Positions 1 to 8,290 of a stretch of DNA of 64,000 nt are shown in pieces (the stretch's first letter is position 1; each line of letters opens with the position of its first letter). Origin of the DNA: Oscillospiraceae bacterium (GTDB lineage Bacteria; Bacillota; Clostridia; Oscillospirales; Ruminococcaceae); assembly GCA_015066115.1 (NCBI GenBank), contig SVOZ01000004.1, forward strand, positions 62,001 through 126,000, read 5' to 3'. The notes under the pieces are model-generated. The model did not search any database. It was given only the letters and a program-made list of their open reading frames with translations, and was not told the DNA's origin. The translations under genes were made by a program, and so were the position numbers.

Positions 1-35
1 AATAATGCAACTTTTTTGTGCATTTTTGCAAAAAA

Positions 36-2621
36 TTATCCCTTGGCAATAAGCCAGTTTTTGCCGATGTTTACATCGGTTACAAGCGATACCTTAAGAG
101 CGGCGGCGCCCATCATTTCCTCGGAAATGATAGTGCGAGCGCGCTCGGCATCCTTCTCGTCGCATTCGACTATAAGCTCGTCGTGCACCTGCAGAATAAG
201 CTTTGCATCGGCAAGATCGCGCTTTAGCCGCGAATAAACTCGGTTCATGGCGATTTTAATAATGTCGGCGGCCGTTCCTTGAATGGGGGTGTTCATTGCA
301 ACCCTCTCGCCAAGCGCGTGAAGCACCTTGTTTTTGCTGTTAAGCTCGGAAATATAGCGGCGCCTGCCGTAAAGGGTCTTTACATAGCCATGCTTTTCGC
401 CAAAGGCGACTGTGTCCTTCATATACTGCGCAACGCCCGAAAAGTTTTCAAGATAGCTGTCGATAAGTCTTTTTGCCTCTGCAACCGAGGTTTTAATATC
501 CTGCGAGAGCGAATAGGCGCCTATTCCGTAAACTATTCCGAAGTTTACAGCCTTTGCGCTTCGGCGCATTTCGGGTGTTATCATATTTTGAGGAAGCGAG
601 TAGACCCTTGCGGCCGTGGCGGTGTGAATGTCTGCGCCGGCCTTAAAGGCTCCTATCATTGCGCTGTCATTTGCCACGTGTGCAAGAACCCTCAGCTCGA
701 TCTGCGAATAGTCGGCATCCACCAAAACCTTGCCCTCGCCTGCCTTGAAAAATTCTCTTAATCTGCTTCCAAGCTCGGTGCGAACAGGGATGTTCTGCAA
801 ATTAGGCTCGATAGAGGAAAGCCTGCCTGTTCTGGTTTCGGTTTGCAGGAATGTGGTGTGTATCTTGCCGTCGTCAGAAACCTGGCGCATAAGCCCCTCG
901 GTGTAGGTGGATTTAAGCTTGGCAAGCTTGCGGTATTCTAAAATCTCATTTATTATCGGGTGATATGAGCGCAGATCCTCCAAGACCTCGGCATTTGTTG
1001 AGTAGCCCGTTTTGGTTTTTTTCTTTGCAGGAAGGCAAAGGCGCTCGAAAAGAATTTCGCCGAGCTGTTTGGGAGAATTTATGTTAAACTCCTCGCCTGC
1101 AAGAGCGTAAATTTTGTTTCTCTTATGCTCGATTTGCGCGGCAAGCTCGCGGTCAAAGGCTAAAAGGCCCTCGTTGTCAAGCTCAAAGCCTTCAAATTCC
1201 ATGCTCGATAGTGTTTCGGAAAGGGGAATTTCAATCTCCTTTAAAAGCGAGAGCATATCCTCGTTTTCAAGCCTGTTTTCAAGGGTGAGGCAGAGATGGC
1301 GCATCGAAACAATGTCCTCAAATGCATCAAGGTCGTCACCGAACTCACCTTCAAAATCAAGGGTGTCTTCGCCATTGCCATATCTGGTCTTGAGAGAGGA
1401 AAACTCATAGTCCGAGTCAGTGGCGGAAATAAGATATGCCGCAAGCTTTAGGTCAAACTCCACTTTTGGCAGGGGCAGATCTGCCTTAAAGGCGTGCAAA
1501 AACTGCGCCTTGCAGTCATAGGTGTAAAGGGGAGTGTCAAGCGAAAAAACGCCTGCAATATCATCGGTTATAAAAATTTTGTCGCCTGCACAGCCGTAAA
1601 TAAGGCCGCCTCTTAAAAAGTAATAAAGCGGGCCGTTGGCAGCTTCCTTTATCTCTGAAGCAGAGGGGAAGCGCACAAGGGTGTAAGCCTTTTTCTCAAT
1701 AATAAGCTCTTTCTTTTTCTCTTCCTCTTTAATCGGATCAATATTTTGTAAGGCAGAAAGGCCGTAATGGCTAAGCAGCTTTACAAGACCGAGCTTTGTT
1801 AAAAGAGCAGAGGCAGAGTCTTTGTCTATTTCTTTTATAAGGTAGTCATTTGGGTCGCAGGAAATGGGAGCGGAGCGATTAATAGTTGCAAGCTCTTTTG
1901 AAAGATAGGCACTCTCGCGGCCGTTTTTGAGTTTCTCTTTTGCGGCAGGCTTGATTAAGGCGTTGTCGAGATTTTCATAAACTCCGTCAAGGGTTTTAAA
2001 GGCGGCGATATATCCTGCGGCGGTTTTCTCGCCGATGCCCAAAACTCCCGGGATGTTGTCCGAGCTGTCACCCATCAGGGCTTTTAGGTCAACAATCTGC
2101 TCGGGGGTAACGCCCTTGTCCTCTAAAACCTTCTCAGGTGTGTAAACAGTCGTGTCGGTTTTTCCTGCCTTTGTGGAAGGCAAAAGAACGGTAACGTGCT
2201 TGTCAACAAGCTGCAGGCTGTCGCGGTCGCCAGTTATGATAACGGCGGTGTCGCCCTTTTTTGATGCGGCGGTCGACAGTGTGCCGATAAGGTCGTCAGC
2301 CTCATAGCCTTCAAGGCCGATGCAGGTGTATCCAAGCGCAGTAAGAATGTCTTTTATTAAAGGGAGCTGAACTCTAAGCTCGTCGTCCATTCCCTTTCGG
2401 GTGCCTTTGTACTGATCGTATATGTCGTGACGGAAGGTGTGACGCGAAACATCAAAGCAAACCGCCACGCCGTCGGGCTTTTGCTCTGAAAAGTACTTAT
2501 TAAAGATGTTCATAAACCCGAAAATCGCGTTTGTAGGTGTACCGTCGGGCGCTGAAAGCGGCCTTATGGCATAGTATGCGCGATTTAATATTGAGTTTCC
2601 GTCAACTATCATCAGCTTCAT
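36..2621 (-). CDS. polA: DNA polymerase I
   Basis: 861-residue family A DNA polymerase for Okazaki-fragment processing and repair synthesis. The N-terminal part is a 5'-3' exonuclease (VDGNSILNRAYYA, GDRDSLQLV, KALMGDSSDNIPGV). The polymerase C-terminal part shows motif A DYSQIELR near residue 637, motif B with RRSAKAVNFGIVYG near 686 and motif C QVHDEL near 811. The middle domain lacks the DxE-type metal ligands of proofreading, so the 3'-5' exonuclease is probably inactive, as in many Firmicutes. The ATG at 2619-2621 is chosen because AGGAGC lies 9 nt upstream and it begins the family-typical MKLMIVDGN; the frame is open to 2675 but that extension has no ribosome site and reaches the transcription start. 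Confidence 0.97.
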   Translation of the reverse strand: MKLMIVDGNSILNRAYYAIRPLSAPDGTPTNAIFGFMNIFNKYFSEQKPDGVAVCFDVSRHTFRHDIYDQYKGTRKGMDDELRVQLPLIKDILTALGYTCIGLEGYEADDLIGTLSTAASKKGDTAVIITGDRDSLQLVDKHVTVLLPSTKAGKTDTTVYTPEKVLEDKGVTPEQIVDLKALMGDSSDNIPGVLGIGEKTAAGYIAAFKTLDGVYENLDNALIKPAAKEKLKNGRESAYLSKELATINRSAPISCDPNDYLIKEIDKDSASALLTKLGLVKLLSHYGLSALQNIDPIKEEEKKKELIIEKKAYTLVRFPSASEIKEAANGPLYYFLRGGLIYGCAGDKIFITDDIAGVFSLDTPLYTYDCKAQFLHAFKADLPLPKVEFDLKLAAYLISATDSDYEFSSLKTRYGNGEDTLDFEGEFGDDLDAFEDIVSMRHLCLTLENRLENEDMLSLLKEIEIPLSETLSSMEFEGFELDNEGLLAFDRELAAQIEHKRNKIYALAGEEFNINSPKQLGEILFERLCLPAKKKTKTGYSTNAEVLEDLRSYHPIINEILEYRKLAKLKSTYTEGLMRQVSDDGKIHTTFLQTETRTGRLSSIEPNLQNIPVRTELGSRLREFFKAGEGKVLVDADYSQIELRVLAHVANDSAMIGAFKAGADIHTATAARVYSLPQNMITPEMRRSAKAVNFGIVYGIGAYSLSQDIKTSVAEAKRLIDSYLENFSGVAQYMKDTVAFGEKHGYVKTLYGRRRYISELNSKNKVLHALGERVAMNTPIQGTAADIIKIAMNRVYSRLKRDLADAKLILQVHDELIVECDEKDAERARTIISEEMMGAAALKVSLVTDVNIGKNWLIAKG

Positions 2622-2684
2622 AAAAGAAACGCTCCTAAACTCCCTTTTTTTAAGAGGGGATTTTTGTGTGGACATATATAATTT

Positions 2685-2713
2685 ATTCTACCATATTTTA
2701 ATATAAATTTCAA
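2685..2713 (-). promoter_or_regulatory. promoter of polA
   Basis: On the minus strand TTGAAA (2708-2713) and TAGAAT (2685-2690) are separated by 17 nt, giving a sigma-A type promoter whose start falls near 2678, about 55 nt before the chosen polA ATG. Confidence 0.6.
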
Positions 2714-2722
2714 CGATAGCAC

Positions 2723-2756
2723 AAAAAAAGCCTGCGGTAAAAAACGCAGGCTTTTT
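2723..2756 (-). terminator. intrinsic terminator after the DUF4282-like gene
   Basis: A 12-13 bp stem (AAAAAGCCTGCG / CGCAGGCTTTTT) with an 8-nt loop, flanked by A and T tracts. It lies just downstream of the minus-strand gene ending at 2773 and upstream of the polA promoter. Confidence 0.85.
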
Positions 2757-2772
2757 AAATTGCTTTTTAAAC

Positions 2773-3234
2773 CTATTCGGCTTCTGCTTCCTCTTTCTTT
2801 TTGTCAAGCTTTTTGTTGATTTCAATAACATTCTTAACAAGAAGAATAACAAGCATAAATCCTTCGTAGATAAGGCGCAGGCCTATGGGACCTAAAAGCA
2901 TAACAACAAGTCCGTAGCCGCCCATCCAATCTCCGTAAGAAACGACGAAGAGCATACAAAAACCGAAAATGATTGCAAAAACTGTGGACAAAACATAGGT
3001 AAACTTCAGGATTTTTTCGATAAGCAAGCTCTTAAAGTTAAAAACATCCGCAACAAAACCAAAGAACTTGTTAAGGGTAGGGCGCTTTTTCTCAGGGAGA
3101 ACTAAAACCCAGATGAGAATTGCCGCCACAAGCGCGAGGATAATGCTGATAACCATAACGATAGTAGGATCTATTCCTGCTGAAGAACTGCTGGGGAGTC
3201 TGCCGATTGTATCGCCGACCATTGCGTTGCCCAT
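2773..3234 (-). CDS. DUF4282-like membrane protein
   Basis: 153 residues with three predicted membrane segments: about residues 22-47, 70-100 (LKFTYVLSTVFAIIFGFCML) and 105-135. It ends in a charged Lys/Glu tail. The pattern FNFKSL..KILKFTYVLS followed by LRLIYEGFMLVILLVKNVIEINK fits the DUF4282 family, whose function is unknown. The ATG at 3232-3234 is preceded by AGGAGGG. It is monocistronic, with its own promoter and terminator. Confidence 0.7.
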   Translation of the reverse strand: MGNAMVGDTIGRLPSSSSAGIDPTIVMVISIILALVAAILIWVLVLPEKKRPTLNKFFGFVADVFNFKSLLIEKILKFTYVLSTVFAIIFGFCMLFVVSYGDWMGGYGLVVMLLGPIGLRLIYEGFMLVILLVKNVIEINKKLDKKKEEAEAE

Positions 3235-3268
3235 AAAAATACCCTCCTAAAAATATATTTGTACCTTA

Positions 3269-3297
3269 AATATACAGCATCTGTAAATGTTTGTCAA
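3269..3297 (-). promoter_or_regulatory. promoter of the DUF4282-like gene
   Basis: Minus-strand TTGACA (3292-3297), 17-nt spacer, TATATT (3269-3274). Confidence 0.65.
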
Positions 3298-3335
3298 ATT
3301 ATTACAAAAAGCTTAACCACTTTTATGCTTTTATC

Positions 3336-3414
3336 GTAGGGGGGGTGGCGATTTTCGACGCCCCAACAAAACCCAATGCTAAATTTATGAGACGTCATAA
3401 ATGCCGTTCCCTAC
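3336..3414. repeat. degenerate paired REP element
   Basis: A GTAG head at 3336 is followed by an imperfect hairpin (GGGGTGGCG / CGACGCCCC). A second, oppositely oriented unit ends in CTAC at 3411-3414, with a degraded ATAAAT-centred palindrome. The heads face outward, as in the other paired elements of this window. It occupies most of the gap between argS and the DUF4282-like gene. Confidence 0.55.
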
Positions 3415-3452
3415 AAAAAAGGCAGGTATGCTACAAAAATAACTAAACAAAA

Positions 3453-3476
3453 CCCCTACACCGTGCGGCGTAGGGG
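3453..3476 (-). terminator. terminator after argS
   Basis: Stem CCCCTAC / GTAGGGG with inner CCG/CGG pairs, followed on the minus strand by a T-rich run, 10 nt downstream of the argS stop. Confidence 0.75.
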
Positions 3477-3485
3477 ATTTTTATT

Positions 3486-5228
3486 TTACATACTTTCGGG
3501 AACCGAAATTCCGAACATTGTAAGCACATTTTTAATAACGGTTTTAACCGACAGGCAGAGGGCAATTCTTGCCTGCATAAGCGGCTCGTTTTCGGGAAGC
3601 TTTACCCTGTTTGCGTTGTAGAACTTGTGGAAAAGGGTCGCAAGGTCGATGACGTATCTTGTGATTCTTGCAGGGTCGTAAGCCTTTGCCGAGGCGACTA
3701 TCTCCTCGGGGAGCTTTGCAAGGTGCATTACAAGCTCCTTTTCCTCGCTTGTTGTAAGCAGGGCAAGATCGCTTTCTGCATTTTTGACCTCTATTCCGTC
3801 GGCAGCCAGCGCCTTTAAGATGGAGCAAATTCTCGCGTGGGCGTACTGCACATAGTAAACGGGGTTTTGTGAGTTTTGTGAAACTGCTAAATCAAGGTCA
3901 AAATCAAGGTGAGAGGCGGGCTCGCGCAGGTTAAAGAAAAGGCGAGCGGCATCAACATCAATTTCATAAAGAAGGTCGGCAAGGGTTATCGACTTGCCTG
4001 TTCGCTTGCTCACTCTGACAACCTCGCCGTCGCGCATAAGCTTTACAAGCTGCATCAAAACGATGTGAAGCTTGTCCCCGTCAAGTCCAACGGCGTCCAT
4101 TGCGCCGCAAAGCCTTGCAACGTGACCGTGGTGGTCGGCGCCCCAAACGTTTATAACTCTGTCAAAGCCGCGCTCAGAGAATTTGTTGTAGTGATAGGCG
4201 ATATCGGCGGCAAAATAGGTGGGGTTTCCGTTTGCACGAATTAAAACCTCGTCCTTAAGCTCAAGCTTCTCGATTTCCTTTTCGCTCTTGCCTATTTTTC
4301 TGTATTTCTCTGCCATAAACTCGGCGTTTTTGTACCAGAGTGCGCCCTCTTTTTCGTAGGTAAGGCCCTTGTCTGTTAAAATGCCGATAACCTTTTTAAC
4401 AAGGCCGCTGTTGTGCAAAGTACTTTCGTGAAACCACACATCGTAGTAAATGCGGTACTTTTCAAGGTCGCTTTTAAGGGCGGCAATGTTTTTAGGAAGC
4501 GCAAATTTAACCAAAGCCGCTCTTCTTTCGCTCTCCTCGGCTTTTACGAACTTGTCACCAAATTCTTTTGCAAACTCCTCGGCTCTTTCCTTGATATCGG
4601 CGCCGTGATAGGAATCCTCGGGAAGAGCAACAGCATCCTCGCCTAAAAAGTGCTGCATATATCTTACATCGAGCGAAAGGGCAAACTTGTCTATCTGGTT
4701 TCCTGCGTCGTTAATGTAAAACTCGCGTGTTACATCGTGGCCCGACCAGTCGAGCACTGCGGCAAGGCAGTCGCCAAGCGCGCCGCCACGCGCGTTTCCT
4801 ATGTGCATAGGGCCTGTCGGGTTTGCCGAAACGAACTCTACCATAACCTTTTCGTTTTTGCCATAGTCGCTTCTGCCGTAATTTTCGCCTTCTGAAAGCA
4901 CGGCCTTTACAGTCTGGCAGGTAAACTCCTCTGACAAAAAGAAGTTAATAAATCCGGGACCTGCAACCTCGCATTTCTCAAAAAGGGTGGAGGAAAGGTC
5001 AAGATTTGAAACAAGGGCGTCGGCAATGTTTTTAGGGCTTGTCCTCATATTTTTTGCCGAAACAAGCGCGGCATTGGCGGCAAAATCGCCGTGTGCGCTG
5101 TCGGTAGTTATTTCAACATTAAAGTCGGCAAGCTCGCTATTTGCAAGTGCGCCGCTCTCAAAGGCTTTTTGTGCAGCGGCATTCAATGCCTCTTTAATTT
5201 GCTCCTTTGCATTTGCGATTAAATTCAT
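3486..5228 (-). CDS. argS: arginyl-tRNA synthetase
   Basis: 580-residue class Ia aminoacyl-tRNA synthetase that charges tRNA-Arg. It has an N-terminal Add-1-like domain, the HIGH-type motif HIGN at residues 142-145 within SANPTGPMHIGNARGG, and a KMSKS-type loop seen as VSKRTGKS. The C-terminal DALR-like anticodon-binding helix bundle ends in NVLTMFGISVPESM. The start is 2 nt after the stop of the upstream DUF1934 gene, so the two are probably co-transcribed and translationally coupled. Confidence 0.97.
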   Translation of the reverse strand: MNLIANAKEQIKEALNAAAQKAFESGALANSELADFNVEITTDSAHGDFAANAALVSAKNMRTSPKNIADALVSNLDLSSTLFEKCEVAGPGFINFFLSEEFTCQTVKAVLSEGENYGRSDYGKNEKVMVEFVSANPTGPMHIGNARGGALGDCLAAVLDWSGHDVTREFYINDAGNQIDKFALSLDVRYMQHFLGEDAVALPEDSYHGADIKERAEEFAKEFGDKFVKAEESERRAALVKFALPKNIAALKSDLEKYRIYYDVWFHESTLHNSGLVKKVIGILTDKGLTYEKEGALWYKNAEFMAEKYRKIGKSEKEIEKLELKDEVLIRANGNPTYFAADIAYHYNKFSERGFDRVINVWGADHHGHVARLCGAMDAVGLDGDKLHIVLMQLVKLMRDGEVVRVSKRTGKSITLADLLYEIDVDAARLFFNLREPASHLDFDLDLAVSQNSQNPVYYVQYAHARICSILKALAADGIEVKNAESDLALLTTSEEKELVMHLAKLPEEIVASAKAYDPARITRYVIDLATLFHKFYNANRVKLPENEPLMQARIALCLSVKTVIKNVLTMFGISVPESM

Positions 5229-5230
5229 AG

Positions 5231-5659
5231 TCAGTTTGCACTCTCCTCATATGTTATAACAAGTGTGTTTTTGCTCATAAATGTGTGGTTTATATCAAGC
5301 TCGTAGCAGAGCGAAAGCTCTCTTTTTTTGTCACTTACGCTCTTGTGCGACACATAAATTCCCGATATTCCGAGGGTTTGTGTGCCGTAGGGAGTTGCGT
5401 AGCTGCAGATGTTTCGCTGATAGGGCTTTACAAAAAGCTGGCTTTTTGCAGAGCCGAGCCTGCTTATCGTAACACAGCCGCTTTCCGCCTTGATAAGAAC
5501 GCTGTTTCCGTCAAAGCCGTTTTGGTCGGTCTCCTTGTAGCTTAGGTAGGTAACCCCGTCCTTTTCAAAGGCTTTTCCCCTTGTGGAGATTTCTATCTTA
5601 TCGGCTTCTTCGCCGTTATCAATAAGGCTCTTTATATGGATCAAGACATCCCTTTTCAT
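5231..5659 (-). CDS. DUF1934 calycin-like protein
   Basis: 142-residue cytosolic protein beginning MKRDVLIHIKS. Its alternating beta pattern, including YLSYKETD near residue 40, GSAKSQLFVKP and ELSLCYELDIN, fits DUF1934 (YwiB-type), a small beta-barrel family often encoded next to argS in Firmicutes. The ATG at 5657-5659 follows GGAGAGG. The stop lies 2 nt from argS. An 8-bp inverted repeat (GGTTTGTC / GACAAACC) lies just upstream, in the gap to murI. Function unknown. Confidence 0.8.
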   Translation of the reverse strand: MKRDVLIHIKSLIDNGEEADKIEISTRGKAFEKDGVTYLSYKETDQNGFDGNSVLIKAESGCVTISRLGSAKSQLFVKPYQRNICSYATPYGTQTLGISGIYVSHKSVSDKKRELSLCYELDINHTFMSKNTLVITYEESAN

Positions 5660-5744
5660 AAAACCTCTCCGATTATAATGATTGTGGTTTGTCAAGGCGC
5701 TGAAAAGCGATTCGACAAACCGATTTTTCGACTAACTATAACCA

Positions 5745-6533
5745 TTATAAAACTGCTTTGTTGATCTTGTCTAATTCATAGCCGAGAAAACGGGCCGCAT
5801 TCTCTTTAAATGAAGGCTCATAGCCGCTCACATAAAAGCAAACCCTGCCGCCGTCTTGACAAAGACTGCCGCTTTGTCTAAGGGCGGCCTTCACCCTTTT
5901 TGCCGCCTCAAAGCCGATGTCGATTAAGGCTATATCGCCTAAAAAGGCAGAGATGCTGTCCTTTAAAAGCGGATAGTGGGTGCAGCCTAAAATGAGGGTG
6001 TCGATGCCGACAGCTTTAAGCGGCGAGAGATACTCGCAAAGGGCACTTTCTATCTCTGCGCCCGCCAGATTTCCGCTCTCTATAAGGGGAACAAGCTTTG
6101 GGCAGGCGATGGGGTAAACCGAAATTTCTCGGTCACTTTCTTTAAGCGTGCGTTCAAATGCGCCTGCGCGGATGCTTGCCGCCGTTGCAATTACGCCCAC
6201 CTTTTTGTTTTTTGTGCAGGCAAGCGCTTTTTCTACTGCGGGGGTTAGCACCTCGAAAACGGGAACGCCATAGGACAAAAGCTTTTCTTTTTCGAGGGTA
6301 GAACTCACAGTTCCGCAGGCGATTAAAATTGCCTTTACGTCTTTGGAAAGCAAAAATGCTATGTCGCTCTCAGCGCAAAGCTTAAGCTCATCGCGGCTTT
6401 TATCACCGTAGGGCACACGCAGAGTGTCGCCTAAGTAAACTATGTTTTCAGAAGGCAAAAGCTCTCCCAGGGCGCAAACTGCCGTAAGTCCGCCGAGGCC
6501 CGAGTCAAAAACGCCTATCGCTCTGTTATCCAT
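5745..6533 (-). CDS. murI: glutamate racemase
   Basis: 262-residue cofactor-independent racemase making D-glutamate for peptidoglycan. FDSGLGGLT at residues 9-17 and the second catalytic cysteine C184 in GCTHYPLL are canonical. The first catalytic cysteine lies in IACGTVSS (C73), where the family norm is ACNTA, so Asn is replaced by Gly beside the nucleophile. It lies 21 nt downstream of ddl, and the pair supplies both D-amino acids for the cell wall. Confidence 0.93.
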   Translation of the reverse strand: MDNRAIGVFDSGLGGLTAVCALGELLPSENIVYLGDTLRVPYGDKSRDELKLCAESDIAFLLSKDVKAILIACGTVSSTLEKEKLLSYGVPVFEVLTPAVEKALACTKNKKVGVIATAASIRAGAFERTLKESDREISVYPIACPKLVPLIESGNLAGAEIESALCEYLSPLKAVGIDTLILGCTHYPLLKDSISAFLGDIALIDIGFEAAKRVKAALRQSGSLCQDGGRVCFYVSGYEPSFKENAARFLGYELDKINKAVL

Positions 6534-6554
6534 AGCTCTTTCCTTTCAGGCAGG

Positions 6555-7598
6555 TTATTTTACCTCTGCCGAGTCAATAAGTCTGTCAATAAGCTCGCTG
6601 TAGCAAATTCCCGATGCCTCAAAAAGCTTGGGATACATACTTATCGAGGTAAATCCGGGGAGATTGTTAATTTCGTTTAAAACTATTTCGTCATTTTCAA
6701 GGGCAAAAAAGTCAATTCTCGAAAGACCCTTGCAGTCCATAACCTTGTAGGCTTTGAGCGCGGCTTCTTTAACCTTTTCTGAAACCGCATCCGAAACCTT
6801 TGCGGGAATGTAAAGCTGGGTAGAGCTGTCGGTGTACTTTGCGTCAAAATCGTAAAATTCAGCGGTCGGCGCTATCTGGCCGATAACCGATGATGTGATG
6901 GGCTCATCGTTTCCGAGAACAGCGCATTCAACCTCAGCACCCTTTATAAACTTTTCAATGAGCACCTTTTTATCGACCTTTAAGGCTTCTTTCACCGCCC
7001 TCTCAAGTTCTGCCATAGACGCCGCCTTGCTAACGCCAAAGGAAGAACCTGCGTTTGCCGGCTTTACAAAAACGGGGTAAGAGAGCTTTTGTTTAACCTC
7101 GCTGTCAAGCGCCTCGATATCAAAAACAGAGCGTACAACAAGGTAAGGCGCGGTTTTTATCCCGGCACTGTCTAAGCGAATGTGGGTAACTTCCTTATCC
7201 ATACAGCTTGCCGAGGAAAGCACTCCGCCGCCTACATAGGCTGTGTGCGACATTTTAAAAACGCCCTGAATTACGCCGTCCTCGCCGTTTTCGCCGTGCA
7301 AAACAGGGAAGAAAACATCAATATTAACAAGGCGGGCTTCGTCGCCCTCAAAGCGCATAAGACCGCCGAAGTTTCCCTGGGGAATAACGGCGGGCGAGAG
7401 GTCGTCAAGCTCCTTCCAGGCGCCGTCTTTAAGATTTTTTCCGTTATATGAATGGAAAAAGTTTCCGTCTTTATCTATTATAAGGGTGTGAACAGCGTAT
7501 TTTTCGCGGTCAATGTTAGAAAGCACCGATTCCGCCGAAATAAGCGAAATTTCGTGCTCATGCGATTGTCCGCCGCAAACGATACAAACCGATTTCAT
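6555..7598 (-). CDS. ddl: D-alanine--D-alanine ligase
   Basis: 347-residue ATP-grasp ligase forming D-Ala-D-Ala. Visible motifs are GGQSHEHEISLISA (N-terminal loop), LHGENGEDGVIQG, KPANAGSSFGV, the ATP-grasp segment ending VLNEINNLPGFT, and RIDFF. The ATG at 7596-7598 begins MKSVCIVCGG with AAGGCGGC upstream. An in-frame ATG 18 nt earlier would overlap this ribosome site and is rejected. It is first gene of the ddl-murI unit. Confidence 0.95.
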   Translation of the reverse strand: MKSVCIVCGGQSHEHEISLISAESVLSNIDREKYAVHTLIIDKDGNFFHSYNGKNLKDGAWKELDDLSPAVIPQGNFGGLMRFEGDEARLVNIDVFFPVLHGENGEDGVIQGVFKMSHTAYVGGGVLSSASCMDKEVTHIRLDSAGIKTAPYLVVRSVFDIEALDSEVKQKLSYPVFVKPANAGSSFGVSKAASMAELERAVKEALKVDKKVLIEKFIKGAEVECAVLGNDEPITSSVIGQIAPTAEFYDFDAKYTDSSTQLYIPAKVSDAVSEKVKEAALKAYKVMDCKGLSRIDFFALENDEIVLNEINNLPGFTSISMYPKLFEASGICYSELIDRLIDSAEVK

Positions 7599-7666
7599 AA
7601 TTTTGCCGCCTTTCATTTACTGCTCTTATTTTATGAAGTAAAAGGTTATTTAATGTCTAAATGTAA

Positions 7667-7695
7667 ATTATATCATAACCTTGCCGTTTTATCAA
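7667..7695 (-). promoter_or_regulatory. promoter of ddl-murI
   Basis: Minus-strand TTGATA (7690-7695), 17-nt spacer, TATAAT (7667-7672), about 70 nt before ddl. Confidence 0.65.
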
Positions 7696-7713
7696 TTACT
7701 TTTTTAAATAAAT

Positions 7714-8223
7714 CTAATTGATATAAAAACAATCATCCTGCCACTTTAGAGCGTTTGTGTTGATGTATTGCCAGATTTTCTGATAATCCTGCTCGTCGCG
7801 GATGATATGGTCATGGAAGGATGATTGCCATATTTTTATTTTTTCGGAAGGCATAAATGCCTTCCCTACATTTCGTGTAACAGCAGCCTTAAATTTTCCT
7901 ATTACATTTGGAATGTCATACCTTGACGTAGGGAACGGATTTATCCGTTCCGTTATTCTTATAAGTAGGTGTATATGATTGGGCATTATGATATATTTAT
8001 CTACTTTTATATTATTATAATGTTTTTCAATGTTTAAAATCTCGCAATTTACAATATCACCTATGGGTGATAAAATATTCTTTGGCGGACTCAAAACATC
8101 ACCGCTTATAATATTCCCAAACAAATTTTTACGGTTATTTGCACATATCGTTACAAAACATGCGCCGTTTTGGCTGTAATCGTAATTTTGAAGTCTTGTC
8201 CCTTTTCTTTTAGGCAAATCCAT
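7714..8223 (-). CDS. REP-associated tyrosine transposase (RAYT), copy 1
   Basis: 169-residue Y1/IS200-like transposase domain. The HUH metal-binding motif is H83-x-H85 in MPNHIHLLI, and the distal part (IWQSSFHDHIIR, YQKIWQYI) is RAYT-like. Such proteins nick single-stranded REP hairpins. It starts at MDLPKRK (ATG 8221-8223); the frame stays open upstream but that part overlaps a terminator and the GNAT gene. About 10 of 169 residues differ from the copy at 32923. Two REP hairpins lie inside the coding sequence (7846-7869, 7928-7951). Homology to copy 2 starts about 25 nt before the ATG and fades at the stop codon. Confidence 0.9.
   Translation of the reverse strand: MDLPKRKGTRLQNYDYSQNGACFVTICANNRKNLFGNIISGDVLSPPKNILSPIGDIVNCEILNIEKHYNNIKVDKYIIMPNHIHLLIRITERINPFPTSRYDIPNVIGKFKAAVTRNVGKAFMPSEKIKIWQSSFHDHIIRDEQDYQKIWQYINTNALKWQDDCFYIN
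7846..7869 (-). repeat. REP hairpin inside RAYT copy 1 (PSMFAKGV side)
   Basis: Perfect 9-bp stem (GGAAGGCAT / ATGCCTTCC) around a 2-nt loop, ending in CTAC on the plus strand, so the GTAG head lies on the minus strand. It encodes residues 119-126 of the transposase exactly in frame. Confidence 0.85.
7928..7951 (+). repeat. REP hairpin inside RAYT copy 1 (second unit)
   Basis: GTAG head followed by a perfect 9-bp stem (GGAACGGAT / ATCCGTTCC) around TT. It overlaps codons about 91-99 of the transposase and has opposite orientation to the unit at 7846. Confidence 0.85.
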
Positions 8224-8248
8224 ATTATCACCAAGGATATGATAACAC

Positions 8249-8286
8249 AAAATCAGCCAAAGTGCAAAGGCACTTTGGCTGATTTT
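8249..8286 (-). terminator. terminator after the GNAT-like gene
   Basis: A 17-bp perfect stem with AAAG loop and a TTTT run, 5 nt downstream of the GNAT stop on the minus strand. It also separates that gene from RAYT copy 1. Confidence 0.9.
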
Positions 8287-8290
8287 TAGG

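Noticed and set aside
1..35. Possible gene fragment at the left edge
   Set aside because: Only 35 nt before the polA stop; no coding or terminator signal can be supported.
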